From: Pseudomonas fluorescens
GTDB lineage: Bacteria > Pseudomonadota > Gammaproteobacteria > Pseudomonadales > Pseudomonadaceae
Direction of reading: 5' to 3'
DNA length: 64,000 bases
Assembly: GCF_002837185.1 (NCBI RefSeq)
Contig: NZ_KZ477989.1
Location: 109,933-173,932, forward strand
The translations under genes and the position numbers were made by a program. Under the pieces are notes generated by a model, which was not told where the DNA came from, ran no database searches, and saw only the letters and a program-made list of their open reading frames with translations. Shown in pieces: positions 55,869 through 64,000 of this stretch (within the stretch, counting starts at the first letter, position 1; each line of letters begins with the position of its first letter).

Positions 55869-58121
55869 TTAGAATGCGTAGCGCAACCCGACGTTGATAC
55901 CCAACGGCTGCTTGATATTCTTGCCCACGCTGCGTTCCAGGTCCGCATGCACGCTCAATTCCTGAGAGACCGACATCGCCACACCCGCCCCAAGCTTCAA
56001 CCGCGAGCCGGACAGGTCGTTGTTGAACGAGTTGTCGTTGACGAACACTTTGTTGCTCTGGTCGAATTCATGGCTGACGGCAGCCTTCAAGTAGGGCTGC
56101 AGAATGCTGCCACTGTCGAGTTGGATGTTGTTGCCGGCAGTAACGCCCACTTCACCGATGACCGAACTGGAGCGGTCTCCCTTGGCTTTCAGACCGTTGT
56201 CCAGTGTGTAGCTCTGGGCCTGGGTGATCACCGCCGACAGCTGGCCATAGGGTTCCACGAAGTAACCATCATCCAGCGTGATATGCCGGCCAAACTCCGC
56301 CGAAGCGCCGGTGGCATTCTGGGTGTAGTTGCCTTTGCTCTTCTTGCCGTCGCTCATGGCGACGTTGGATTCATTGTGCAAGCGGTTGAACTTGAGCACG
56401 CCGTCGAAGTAAAAGCCGCTCTCGCTGTCCAGCCAGGTGGCATAGCCACCCATGTAGTAACTGTTGATGGTCGCTTTGCTGCCCCGGTTCAGGTCCAGGT
56501 CCGATTGGCTGTGCCCGGCCATGACACCGACCAACCACTGCCCGTCGCCGGCCTCCAGCGGCGCATCCGCGCCCAGGGTGAACCCGCGCTGGCTCTGGTT
56601 ATAACCCAGGCCTGTCTTGTCGTTGGACACTTCATATTTATTGCCATAGGCGCGGGTCCACAAGCCGGCGCTCTGACCGCCGTTGAAACGCAGTTCCCCC
56701 ATGCGCGTGCGCAAGGTGGTCATTTCACCCAACAGCACACTCGGCGCCGCGTTGAACAGCGCCAGCACAGAGTTGGTGCTCGGGCTGATGATTTTGTTAT
56801 CGGGGTCAAGGTACCAGTCATGGTTTTGATTGTCGGCCACCAGGTCATACGAATAGGTGCCGAGGTCGACTCGCCCGCCCGCGAGGCTGAAGTTCGCGAC
56901 ACCGTCGGCGGTGTGCACCATCTGCAGGCGCTGGGACAGCGGGTCAGCCCCCGTGCTGGCGATCAGCAGTTGATGATCACCGGAAGAGGTGCCCGTCACA
57001 TTCAGGAAGTCCCCGGCCATCTGACCAAAATCCGCCTTCATGATGAACGTACCGCCCGTGCCGGACAGGTTGGCCACGTCCAACTTATAGAAGGCTCCCG
57101 AATCGCCGAACTTGACGTTACCGCCATTCATCGACAGCGCGTTGAGCGCCTGCTGCCCGTCGACCATCACCCAGGTGGCGTCACTGTTGACCGACAGTTT
57201 GTCGACATTGTCCAGACGCCCGGTCAGCACCGAGCCGTTGTTCAAGCCGACGTTAGCGGTGCCGCCGCTGTTGACGATATCGCCATTCATGAAGGCGGCA
57301 TCCATCTTCAAGTCCAGGGCGCCGTCTTTGCCGACCTGAACGTTGCCGCTCAGGGCACTGTTGAACACATTCACATCGGCTGCACCGCCATGGTCGATTT
57401 CGAGCATGTTGCCGTTGCCGCCGATCAGGGTGGTGCCATCGTTGATATTGATCTGGGTACCGCCGGGATAGTCCACCAGGATGGCGGCGCCTGTGCCGCC
57501 CTCCACCTCGGTCTGGTTGAGGTTCAACACCGAGGGGTCGTCCATCGTGGGCAAGCGATACGCCACTATCCCGTTGGTGCCGCCGTATATCCGGCCGCCC
57601 TGGGTGGTGAGTTGTCCGTCGTACGCTCTCAAGCCGGCGTTTACACCACTGACCTGGGTGTTGCTCAAGAACAACGTGCTGGAGCCGCCGAGCCCGATGC
57701 CAAATGTGCCGCCGGTTATGGTGCTGTCGAACACCTCCACCGTCGAGCCACGGCTCGATTGGGTACCGACAACCAGGCCTTGGGCCCCACCACTGAATAT
57801 GGAGACATCGCGCAGCGTGCCCTTGCTGCCGTAAAGCGCCACGCCAACTTCCTGGCCTGCGGTATTTTTGACCTTGCCGCCATTCATGGTAAACGTGGAG
57901 TCATGCGCCTTGACGCCTAACATCGTCGCGCCATTGGAGGTCAGGGTCGCCTCTTTGACGACGTAGCGATCGACCTGCGAGGTGCCGTCTATAACCAGGT
58001 TCTGGCCTGGGTAGATGTTCAGTGCGTTGGCTTGCGTGGCAATGAACGTCATGGGCATCACAGCCATTACTTTGATAGCCAGCGATAAGCGCGAAAGACA
58101 AAATGTTGTTTCAGTAGCCAT
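55869..58121 (-). CDS. Autotransporter with pertactin-like passenger and beta-barrel domain
   Basis: A 750-residue type V secretion protein. A signal peptide (about residues 1-34, ending FIATQANAL) is followed by a repetitive beta-helix passenger with regular Gly/Asn-rich turns (GGSSTLFLSNTQVSG, NGGNVKFGDSG). The barrel domain occupies about the last 270 residues, beginning near GLWTRAYGNKYEVSND and ending with the aromatic terminus GLRYAF recognised by Bam. The ATG at 58121 has GAGGT upstream. The passenger has no obvious protease triad, so adhesion is more likely. A 657-codon antisense frame is a shadow. Confidence 0.88.
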   Translation of the reverse strand: MATETTFCLSRLSLAIKVMAVMPMTFIATQANALNIYPGQNLVIDGTSQVDRYVVKEATLTSNGATMLGVKAHDSTFTMNGGKVKNTAGQEVGVALYGSKGTLRDVSIFSGGAQGLVVGTQSSRGSTVEVFDSTITGGTFGIGLGGSSTLFLSNTQVSGVNAGLRAYDGQLTTQGGRIYGGTNGIVAYRLPTMDDPSVLNLNQTEVEGGTGAAILVDYPGGTQININDGTTLIGGNGNMLEIDHGGAADVNVFNSALSGNVQVGKDGALDLKMDAAFMNGDIVNSGGTANVGLNNGSVLTGRLDNVDKLSVNSDATWVMVDGQQALNALSMNGGNVKFGDSGAFYKLDVANLSGTGGTFIMKADFGQMAGDFLNVTGTSSGDHQLLIASTGADPLSQRLQMVHTADGVANFSLAGGRVDLGTYSYDLVADNQNHDWYLDPDNKIISPSTNSVLALFNAAPSVLLGEMTTLRTRMGELRFNGGQSAGLWTRAYGNKYEVSNDKTGLGYNQSQRGFTLGADAPLEAGDGQWLVGVMAGHSQSDLDLNRGSKATINSYYMGGYATWLDSESGFYFDGVLKFNRLHNESNVAMSDGKKSKGNYTQNATGASAEFGRHITLDDGYFVEPYGQLSAVITQAQSYTLDNGLKAKGDRSSSVIGEVGVTAGNNIQLDSGSILQPYLKAAVSHEFDQSNKVFVNDNSFNNDLSGSRLKLGAGVAMSVSQELSVHADLERSVGKNIKQPLGINVGLRYAF

Positions 58122-58314
58122 GGTAAGTACCTCTAGTCGGTGACTGAACAAGCCAAGCGATTTAAGGACCATCGACTCTGGCTTTCAGAAGCGGCAAGGG
58201 TACGTATCAGGCGGATAGGTTCATGTAGTCAAAGTCCCTGTAACCGTAGGACTAATCCTAAATGTGCGTAGGTAGCGAGTTTAGAGCGGATAGGTATTTA
58301 CAACGAGCGAATGA

Positions 58315-58348
58315 TACGAACCGTCAGTACTGCCAATGACGGTTCGTA
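58315..58348. other. Hairpin downstream of the 654-aa gene
   Basis: Perfect 12-bp arms, TACGAACCGTCA / TGACGGTTCGTA, with a 10-nt loop, 12 bp beyond the stop codon at 58360. There is no T-run on the minus strand, so it may be an mRNA end-protecting hairpin rather than a classical terminator. Confidence 0.5.
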
Positions 58349-58359
58349 CATTGATGCGC

Positions 58360-60324
58360 TTAAGGAGTAGCGGGCGGGACGCCGCAAATGCTTTCATCGG
58401 CATTCTTACGGCTCACATAAAGCAGGGTTGTCGGTGACTTACCCTGTGTCACTCCATCGGCCTTGAGCACTGTGTAATAGAATTCAACACGGCCCAAAAT
58501 CGCCGGCTGCACATAGGCAGCGAAGTCCACGAGGAAAAACTCCCCACCGCCGGGCAGGCTATGATCATTTGCGACGACAATCGGGGGCAGTATTTCCGCT
58601 TCGACAAGCTTGTTGGTGGACGTCAACCCTTCTCCGTAAAGGGTCCAGAAGCGCCTGATCGTGTCACCCTTTTTCAAGTTGTCCGGGTCCACGATGCTCG
58701 CATCGATACCAAGCTCGACAAACTGCTTGCAAGTGATCGAGCGAATCCCGCCGCCTGCATTGACAGACTTGGGGAAACCCGGTGCCTTCAAATCCTGCAG
58801 CTCACTGGCAAGCACATCAACCAACGTAGACAGGGAGGTGTCCATGTTGGTGTTCACCCCATTCGTCAGGCTGTACCACACCTTCTTGTCCAGTTCGTTT
58901 CCGCCTGCTGCGATGACGGCGGCAGTAATAATGACGGTGAATGTTCCTGAGTCTATGTCCGCCTGAGTCACGGCACGAGGGGTGGAGTAAATCGGTATCC
59001 CGCCCCAGTAGAACTGCAGCAGGTGTCCCGGGACCGCGCTCGTATACACAGCAAATTCAGCCGTCGCATCGCCGGTATCACCTGGGCCGATTTCATTGAC
59101 AAGCCCCTCGCTGGACCTCACGGTGACCAACGGCAGGTAATCCCTGATCGGGCCCGGACCGTCAGTGTCCCCGGCAGCGGAGCTGAAGTCCGCATCCACC
59201 GAGATCGTGTTGGACCAGGCTGAAGCGGTCCCCTCCGCTACCACGCGGTAACGAAGGCTGGCAGTGCCCGGCCCGGTGATTCCATAGATCGCGACGAGAG
59301 TGAGCCAGGGAATTTCGATTTTTGCGGGGTCAGTGGGGGTAGGCTCGATGAGCAATGTATGCGGGAATACCTGAGTACCAAGCGCACTATCGAGCTCGAT
59401 TTGCACGATCTGGCCGGGTCTGAAATTGTCATAGCCGAAAAGATGCACTTCTGCCAATTTCAACTGCGCGTCCCGAAGATCCAACGGCGCCGCCGGTACC
59501 GCCGGATCGCTCAAATTCTCCGGTTGCGGTGTCAATATATACTCAATCTCTCTCAGCTTTGGCGGATAAATGGTTGAGTTTTTGGAGTAGTCAAAATAAC
59601 GGTACGCCATACGGTCCACCCGTGTACCGTCATCGACAAGTTGATCTTTGGTCAGCGAGAACTCGATGGGCGATGAGTCCAACGGCAAGTCTGTTATTAC
59701 TTTTATCGGTTCCGCATCAGTATAATTCTTATAGATATGAAGTGTATCGAGCGCACGCGCAATCAAACGCCCCGGAGCACGGCAGGTCAGCTTATCACCA
59801 TTGGCTGCCAGAGAGCTCTGCGTGACCTTCCCGTCCACCGCACCCGCCACTAAGGTGATAGCGTCCAATAAAAGACCGCCGGCAGGGCCAACCGTATCGA
59901 CGTTCACCAGCGTGGTGTCGGAGATTTCATTCTCCTCTGACGCCAATAAAATCTCGTAATGAATGCCATACTCCCCGTGATTGGATATATTGTCGGCCTT
60001 GATGTTTGATACATAGGGCCACGTCAAGTCCGCCAATGGTTTTTCAAACCGAATGGGATTTCCGTAGGGCACACCATTAAGATAAATCCGTAATATATCC
60101 GGCACACCGCCAGGAATAGGTAATACATCCGTCCACATTGGAATACTAAAATTAACCCCTATCGTTTGCGCGACGACAGTTTCCATCAGATTAGGCGGCA
60201 TACCCGGTACGGGCGGCAGGGCATTGGTGATTGTAACGCTGGTCACCGCTCGCGGTGCGTGAGGCGCAAGCCCATGAGGTACAGGCTCCGTTAATGGATT
60301 GTTGCTTGGGTTCGACTTAGCCAT
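58360..60324 (-). CDS. Large beta-rich protein of unknown function, paralogue of neighbours (654 aa)
   Basis: A 654-residue protein with no signal peptide, membrane segment or recognised catalytic motif. The ATG at 60324 has AAAGGAG nine bases upstream; a frame to 60528 is unsupported. It shares the element LVNVDTVGPAGG (139-150) with the other two large proteins, at nearly the same position as in the 647-aa protein. The rest reads as consecutive beta-sandwich modules, each ending in strands like LRYRVVAEGTASAWSNTIS. The C-terminus ESICGVPPATP has a lone cysteine. Function unknown. Confidence 0.68.
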   Translation of the reverse strand: MAKSNPSNNPLTEPVPHGLAPHAPRAVTSVTITNALPPVPGMPPNLMETVVAQTIGVNFSIPMWTDVLPIPGGVPDILRIYLNGVPYGNPIRFEKPLADLTWPYVSNIKADNISNHGEYGIHYEILLASEENEISDTTLVNVDTVGPAGGLLLDAITLVAGAVDGKVTQSSLAANGDKLTCRAPGRLIARALDTLHIYKNYTDAEPIKVITDLPLDSSPIEFSLTKDQLVDDGTRVDRMAYRYFDYSKNSTIYPPKLREIEYILTPQPENLSDPAVPAAPLDLRDAQLKLAEVHLFGYDNFRPGQIVQIELDSALGTQVFPHTLLIEPTPTDPAKIEIPWLTLVAIYGITGPGTASLRYRVVAEGTASAWSNTISVDADFSSAAGDTDGPGPIRDYLPLVTVRSSEGLVNEIGPGDTGDATAEFAVYTSAVPGHLLQFYWGGIPIYSTPRAVTQADIDSGTFTVIITAAVIAAGGNELDKKVWYSLTNGVNTNMDTSLSTLVDVLASELQDLKAPGFPKSVNAGGGIRSITCKQFVELGIDASIVDPDNLKKGDTIRRFWTLYGEGLTSTNKLVEAEILPPIVVANDHSLPGGGEFFLVDFAAYVQPAILGRVEFYYTVLKADGVTQGKSPTTLLYVSRKNADESICGVPPATP

Positions 60325-60600
60325 TGCTACATACTCCTTTGAGTAAGAGACGGTGTGCATTGATCGCCAGCCGCACGAGACGATTGGCCGTTTGATTAAA
60401 CCCCCTTCTCCCACACTGCACAGCCTGTCAAACTTGACAGCTGCATACTTATAAAAAATATGCTTCCAATTAAAACGCATTAATTGCGCAGCGTTTAATA
60501 GCCAGCTGATGAAGAAAACCAGCACCATTAATGCTATTTAATCTAAACCCTCGGCAACCGGCTCATCCTTCATCCTGTGAAGGTCTCTTTCACCTCGCAT

Positions 60601-60622
60601 AAAAAAAGGGGCTTTCGCCCCT
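60601..60622 (-). terminator. Terminator of the 647-aa gene
   Basis: On the minus strand AGGGGC-GAAA-GCCCCT followed by six T, 20 bp after the stop codon at 60642. A stable GNRA-type loop. Confidence 0.9.
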
Positions 60623-60641
60623 GTTAATGAAACTCCATTAT

Positions 60642-62585
60642 TTATAAATTGCCGTCATGCGGCCCCAGGCACGTTCCACCGCCAGGTATTTTCAAGTTGA
60701 TATAGATGAGTTTTCTGGAAGACAACCCGGTGTCCCCCGTTCTCTTGAACAACCGGTACCGCACCACCGCCGAGCCAAATCCCGGTACCAATCCCGGTGC
60801 GGTAATCAAGTCGAAAGGCAGAATGCGGATTGTCGCCTTGCGGTTGTTGTAATCATCCGTGGTCAGTTCATGCTCAAAATATACGTCAGTGCCTCGGAAC
60901 GGTTCACCACTGCCGTCATTCGTCGGGTAACTTGCCCAGTATAAATGCACGATGTCGCCAGGCTCGAAATGGAACGCATGCCAGGGTATGCCGATCCATA
61001 CGCCCTCATGAGGTGCCGGGTTGGTCCCACACGCGATAAAATTCTCGGTGCTGTCATTTAATAATAACGGGCTCTGCAAACCGGTCAGCGTATCAAGACG
61101 CACCCGCACCGAAGCGGAAGGACTGCGCTGTCGGTTTATGCCATTGTCTGTCCAGTAATAGACCTCGGCCAAGGCAATGGATGATGCCACCGCCCACGAA
61201 ACCCATAAGGTGATCAAATCCCCGGCCCTATCGCCCGGCTGTACGGAGTAGGTATCGACGATACGGTCATCGCTGTTCCAGCACAGCTCCAGGTGTTCGC
61301 CAACTTCAGGGTCTACAAATAAACGCACCTCCACGGGCACGGGCCCCGGGCTGTCAGCGGAGGTCAGTGTATTGTCGCCCGTCACGCCTTTTACAATCGC
61401 AAGGGCCAACTTGCGATTGATCGGATCAGGCCCGCTCGGGTCAGGGCCGGCGACCCTTAAATCGATTTCATAGAAGCTGTCCGGTGAATTCCTGGAGGCT
61501 GTGCCTCGCTGATACACGTAGCGCACACGCAATGGGTAGCGCGTCGAGAAGCCGCCTGCCGCAACAATAGACCACGGCACGCTCACGGGAATCGGCCACG
61601 TCTGCACTTCTCCAATCGGCTTGATTTCGAGGGCATGCGTATTCCAGAAGGGATGAATTTCGTCCCCCGGCTCTGCCTCGCCTATGCGCGTGATGGCGAC
61701 CGCCAACCCCTGCCTGACATCGTCCAGAGTGACTAACCCGTCCAGTTCAGCCGACTCGATAAAGGGGCGTGGCAAATCCGGCAGAACAACCGGGGAGGCG
61801 TTGAGCTTGGTCTCGTCGGAAAACTGCCCGACGTTCCCAGCCCGGTCTTCAAGCCGGCAGGAAGCGAACCTTTCACCTCGGCCACTGGCACGCACGTGCG
61901 CCTCAGGAATGAGGTAACGGATGGGCGCGCCCTGGTAGTGTTCTCTGGTAATCAAAAGCGTGCCTGCCAAGCCCTGATTCGGCAGAGCTGCGTAGAAGAA
62001 GTGGCATATATCCCCGATGCGCATATCGAACCAACGCACCAGCTCGACAGGTAAACCACCGTGCCTGACCAGATAGTCATCGGTAAGCTCATCGCGAGCC
62101 TCGTCATCAATCTGCAACTGCGGGCCAGGGTTGCCACCATTGGGCGGCGTTTTATCGACATTGACCAAGGTCGGAAACGAGTCGGTCGTGCCGATCAAAG
62201 ACGCGCTGACCCTGTATGTCAGGCGACTGATACCGCCGCTGGACAGAATCGACATGGGTAGACGCTGCACCAACGGAAATACCGTGTCAGGGTCGTATGG
62301 GCCGTGAATATAAAAGGTGTGCACCGTATCATCGTCCCAACGATATTCCACCGTTGTCACCATTTCCCGCTCATGGAGATTGAATGGCCAGACCTTTGCG
62401 ATCGTGACCTCCAGGTCCTGATCATGGAGCTGGACCGGTAACGTCCTGGCCGCTTCGTCCCATTCCAAAGGCAATGTCTGGGAAGGGTTGGGAGCGTCCA
62501 GTTCCAGTATCGTCGGGTCATCTACCCCTGGAGATCGCGGCCGCAGAGCGCGCTGGTGTCGTGCGGGTGAGTTCGAATCAGACAT
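60642..62585 (-). CDS. Large beta-rich protein of unknown function, paralogue of neighbours (647 aa)
   Basis: A 647-residue protein without signal peptide or membrane segment. The ATG at 62585 is preceded by AAGGAGGAG; a frame extending to 62636 is less likely. LVNVDKTPPNGG at 140-151 corresponds to the motif in the 654-aa and 1051-aa proteins. Modules ending in strands such as YPLRVRYVYQRG and AVVRYRLFKRTG alternate with Pro/Asp-rich linkers, as in Ig-like repeat proteins. It terminates at its own hairpin, so it is a separate transcription unit from the 654-aa gene. Function unknown. Confidence 0.68.
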   Translation of the reverse strand: MSDSNSPARHQRALRPRSPGVDDPTILELDAPNPSQTLPLEWDEAARTLPVQLHDQDLEVTIAKVWPFNLHEREMVTTVEYRWDDDTVHTFYIHGPYDPDTVFPLVQRLPMSILSSGGISRLTYRVSASLIGTTDSFPTLVNVDKTPPNGGNPGPQLQIDDEARDELTDDYLVRHGGLPVELVRWFDMRIGDICHFFYAALPNQGLAGTLLITREHYQGAPIRYLIPEAHVRASGRGERFASCRLEDRAGNVGQFSDETKLNASPVVLPDLPRPFIESAELDGLVTLDDVRQGLAVAITRIGEAEPGDEIHPFWNTHALEIKPIGEVQTWPIPVSVPWSIVAAGGFSTRYPLRVRYVYQRGTASRNSPDSFYEIDLRVAGPDPSGPDPINRKLALAIVKGVTGDNTLTSADSPGPVPVEVRLFVDPEVGEHLELCWNSDDRIVDTYSVQPGDRAGDLITLWVSWAVASSIALAEVYYWTDNGINRQRSPSASVRVRLDTLTGLQSPLLLNDSTENFIACGTNPAPHEGVWIGIPWHAFHFEPGDIVHLYWASYPTNDGSGEPFRGTDVYFEHELTTDDYNNRKATIRILPFDLITAPGLVPGFGSAVVRYRLFKRTGDTGLSSRKLIYINLKIPGGGTCLGPHDGNL

Positions 62586-62776
62586 ATCCACTCCTCCTTG
62601 AACAATCAATCGGTAATCGACCGAGACGGTCGGCACGCTCAGGTCTGGCTACTTATTGAATGCGCAAAAAAGTGCGGCGGATACTGTCAGATATAACAGG
62701 TGCCCGGCGTGACCGATGCACGGACACACCAGGGGGAAGGTCAAGCAAAGGGCGATGTGCCACCGCCCGATCATCT

Positions 62777-63469
62777 TCAGATGGGCGGCAACATCCAGTT
62801 GATCGGCGTCTCGCCATTCTGCTCAAGGAATTTGTTGGTGCGACTGAAATGCCCGCACCCGAGGAACCCGCGATACGCCGACAACGGCGACGGGTGCACC
62901 GAGGTCAGCATCAGGTGCTTGGTGGCATCGATCAGCTTCTGCTTGCTCTGGGCATGGGCGCCCCACAACAGAAACACCAAATGCGGCTGCTGCTCGCTGA
63001 CCACCTCGATAACCCGATCGGTAAAAAACTGCCAGCCCTTGCCGGCATGGGCGTTGGCATTGGCGCGCTCCACGGTCAGGGTGGTGTTGAGCATCAGCAC
63101 GCCCTGGTCGGCCCAGCTTTGCAGGTAGCCGTGGTTGGGGATATCGATATTCAGGTCACGCTTGAGTTCTTTATAGATATTGACCAGCGAGGGCGGCGCC
63201 GGCACGCCCGGTTGTACCGAAAAACACAGGCCGTGAGCCTGGCCGGGGCCGTGGTAGGGGTCCTGGCCGAGGATCACCACCTTGACCTTGTCCAGCGGCG
63301 TGGAATTGAGTGCATTGAAGATCAGTGGGCCCGGCGGATAAATCTCTTTGCCTGCGGCGTGTTCCTGGCGCAGAAACTCGCGCAGGTCGCCCATGTAGGG
63401 CTTGTCGAACTCCTCGCGCAGCGCGTGTTTCCAGCTGGGTTCGAGTTTGATGCGGTCGCCGTCGGTCAT
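62777..63469 (-). CDS. ung: Uracil-DNA glycosylase
   Basis: A 230-residue family 1 uracil-DNA glycosylase that removes uracil from DNA. The catalytic motif [13 protein letters not shown] has D70, and the second motif [19 protein letters not shown] holds the catalytic His and the DNA-intercalation loop. In P. aeruginosa ung lies next to the AbrB-type gene; here the accessory block separates them. It is divergent from the enoyl-CoA hydratase-type gene. Confidence 0.97.
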   Translation of the reverse strand: MTDGDRIKLEPSWKHALREEFDKPYMGDLREFLRQEHAAGKEIYPPGPLIFNALNSTPLDKVKVVILGQDPYHGPGQAHGLCFSVQPGVPAPPSLVNIYKELKRDLNIDIPNHGYLQSWADQGVLMLNTTLTVERANANAHAGKGWQFFTDRVIEVVSEQQPHLVFLLWGAHAQSKQKLIDATKHLMLTSVHPSPLSAYRGFLGCGHFSRTNKFLEQNGETPINWMLPPI

Positions 63470-63604
63470 GATGAGGTCATCGAGTGAAAAACAATGGGCG
63501 AACCCTAGGAAAGCCGACCCCGCTTGTCAATTGGTCTGATACACCACCTCCAGTTTCCCACGGAGCGATCATACTGATCCTTCACCTTCTGGATTGAGGT
63601 CACG

Positions 63605-64000
63605 ATGAACCTGCACTTCGAAGAACTCACCGGCAACCACGGTGCCCGCATCGGCATCGCCAGCCTGGATGCGCAACAATCGCTCAACGCCCTCTCCCTG
63701 CCGATGATCCTGGCCTTGGGCGAACGCCTGGATGCCTGGGCCAAGGACCCGAATATCGTCTGCGTATTGCTGCGCGGCAACGGCCCCAAGGCCTTTTGCG
63801 CAGGTGGCGAAGTGCGCAGCCTGGCGATGGCCTGCCGTGAACAACCTGGCGTTGTGCCCACCTTGGCCGCGCAATTTTTTGCCGCCGAGTACCGCCTCGA
63901 CTATCGCCTGCATACCTACCCGAAACCGCTGATCTGCTGGGGTCACGGTTATGTGCTGGGCGGCGGGATGGGCCTGTTGCAGAGTGCGTCCGTGCGTATC
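63605..64000 (+). CDS. Enoyl-CoA hydratase/isomerase-family protein, probably 3-hydroxyisobutyryl-CoA hydrolase-like (5' part)
   Basis: 132 codons of a crotonase-superfamily protein, cut by the window end. The oxyanion-hole segments are visible: LNALSLPMILALGERL, KAFCAGGEVRSLAMAC and GYVLGGGMGLLQSA. The GGEVR and the spacing to CWGHGYVLGGGMG resemble 3-hydroxyisobutyryl-CoA hydrolases of valine breakdown, but the catalytic Glu/Asp region lies beyond 64000. The order ung-crotonase agrees with P. aeruginosa. The ATG at 63605 follows GAGGTCACG. Confidence 0.85.
   Translation, partial: MNLHFEELTGNHGARIGIASLDAQQSLNALSLPMILALGERLDAWAKDPNIVCVLLRGNGPKAFCAGGEVRSLAMACREQPGVVPTLAAQFFAAEYRLDYRLHTYPKPLICWGHGYVLGGGMGLLQSASVRI

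Noticed and set aside
55947..57920. 657-codon plus-strand frame
   Set aside because: Antisense of the autotransporter gene, which has a signal peptide, barrel domain and ribosome-binding site.

Overview
The window is a chromosomal segment of a Pseudomonas of the P. fluorescens lineage. This is inferred from gene content and order: algU-mucA-mucB-mucD beside nadB, the tctDE/opdH/tctCBA/ung neighbourhood known from P. aeruginosa, dapA-bamC-purC and pobA/pobR. It is also supported by abundant short REP/REPIN palindromes typical of the fluorescens group. There is no rRNA operon, no CRISPR array, no insertion sequence and no prophage. One tRNA gene, tRNA-Ser(CGA), lies at 29931-30020.

Layout. 1-7076: a hydroxyacid dehydrogenase cut by the window edge, ycgL-rnd, a methyltransferase, a PheC-like periplasmic protein, the cyanate locus cynR / cynT-cynS and a secreted tandem-Cache protein. 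7077-7592: a decayed intergenic repeat element. 7593-21771: transport and regulation, with a DHA2 efflux pump, pobA/pobR, a LysR regulator divergent from a degenerate metallo-beta-lactamase-fold protein and an NAD(P)-binding protein, a CynX/NimT-type transporter, further LysR regulators, a CHMI isomerase, and a citrate-type symporter overlapping a periplasmic binding-protein gene. 21863-22099: a ParE toxin remnant.

22250-27636 is the most notable block: a tightly overlapping six-gene operon encoding a stressosome core (RsbR, RsbS, RsbT), a fused ATPase-PP2C phosphatase, a histidine kinase and a REC-PAS-kinase-REC hybrid. The window shows no sigma-B gene, so the likely output is two-component signalling. 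27881-36713: a DHA1 efflux pump, a RelB-RelE fusion behind an intact-looking operator, tRNA-Ser, the dapA-bamC-MBL-purC operon, and then gcvR-like, bcp, tusA-like and bepA genes. 36778-40629: the envelope-stress operon algU-mucA-mucB-mucD, without mucC. 41091-51957: nadB, ygfX-sdhE, ygfZ, an HDOD gene, tctDE, a deleted opdH porin remnant, and tctC-REPIN-tctB-tctA-abrB.

52125-62585 is an accessory block between the tct genes and ung, which are near neighbours in P. aeruginosa. It holds three very large proteins of unknown function that share an N-terminal motif (1051, 654 and 647 aa), a small lipoprotein with a peritrophin/CBM14-like cysteine pattern, and a pertactin-type autotransporter. The window ends with ung and the start of an enoyl-CoA hydratase/isomerase-family gene. 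Start codons were reassigned wherever a better ribosome-binding site and the family length agreed; several genes use GTG or TTG.
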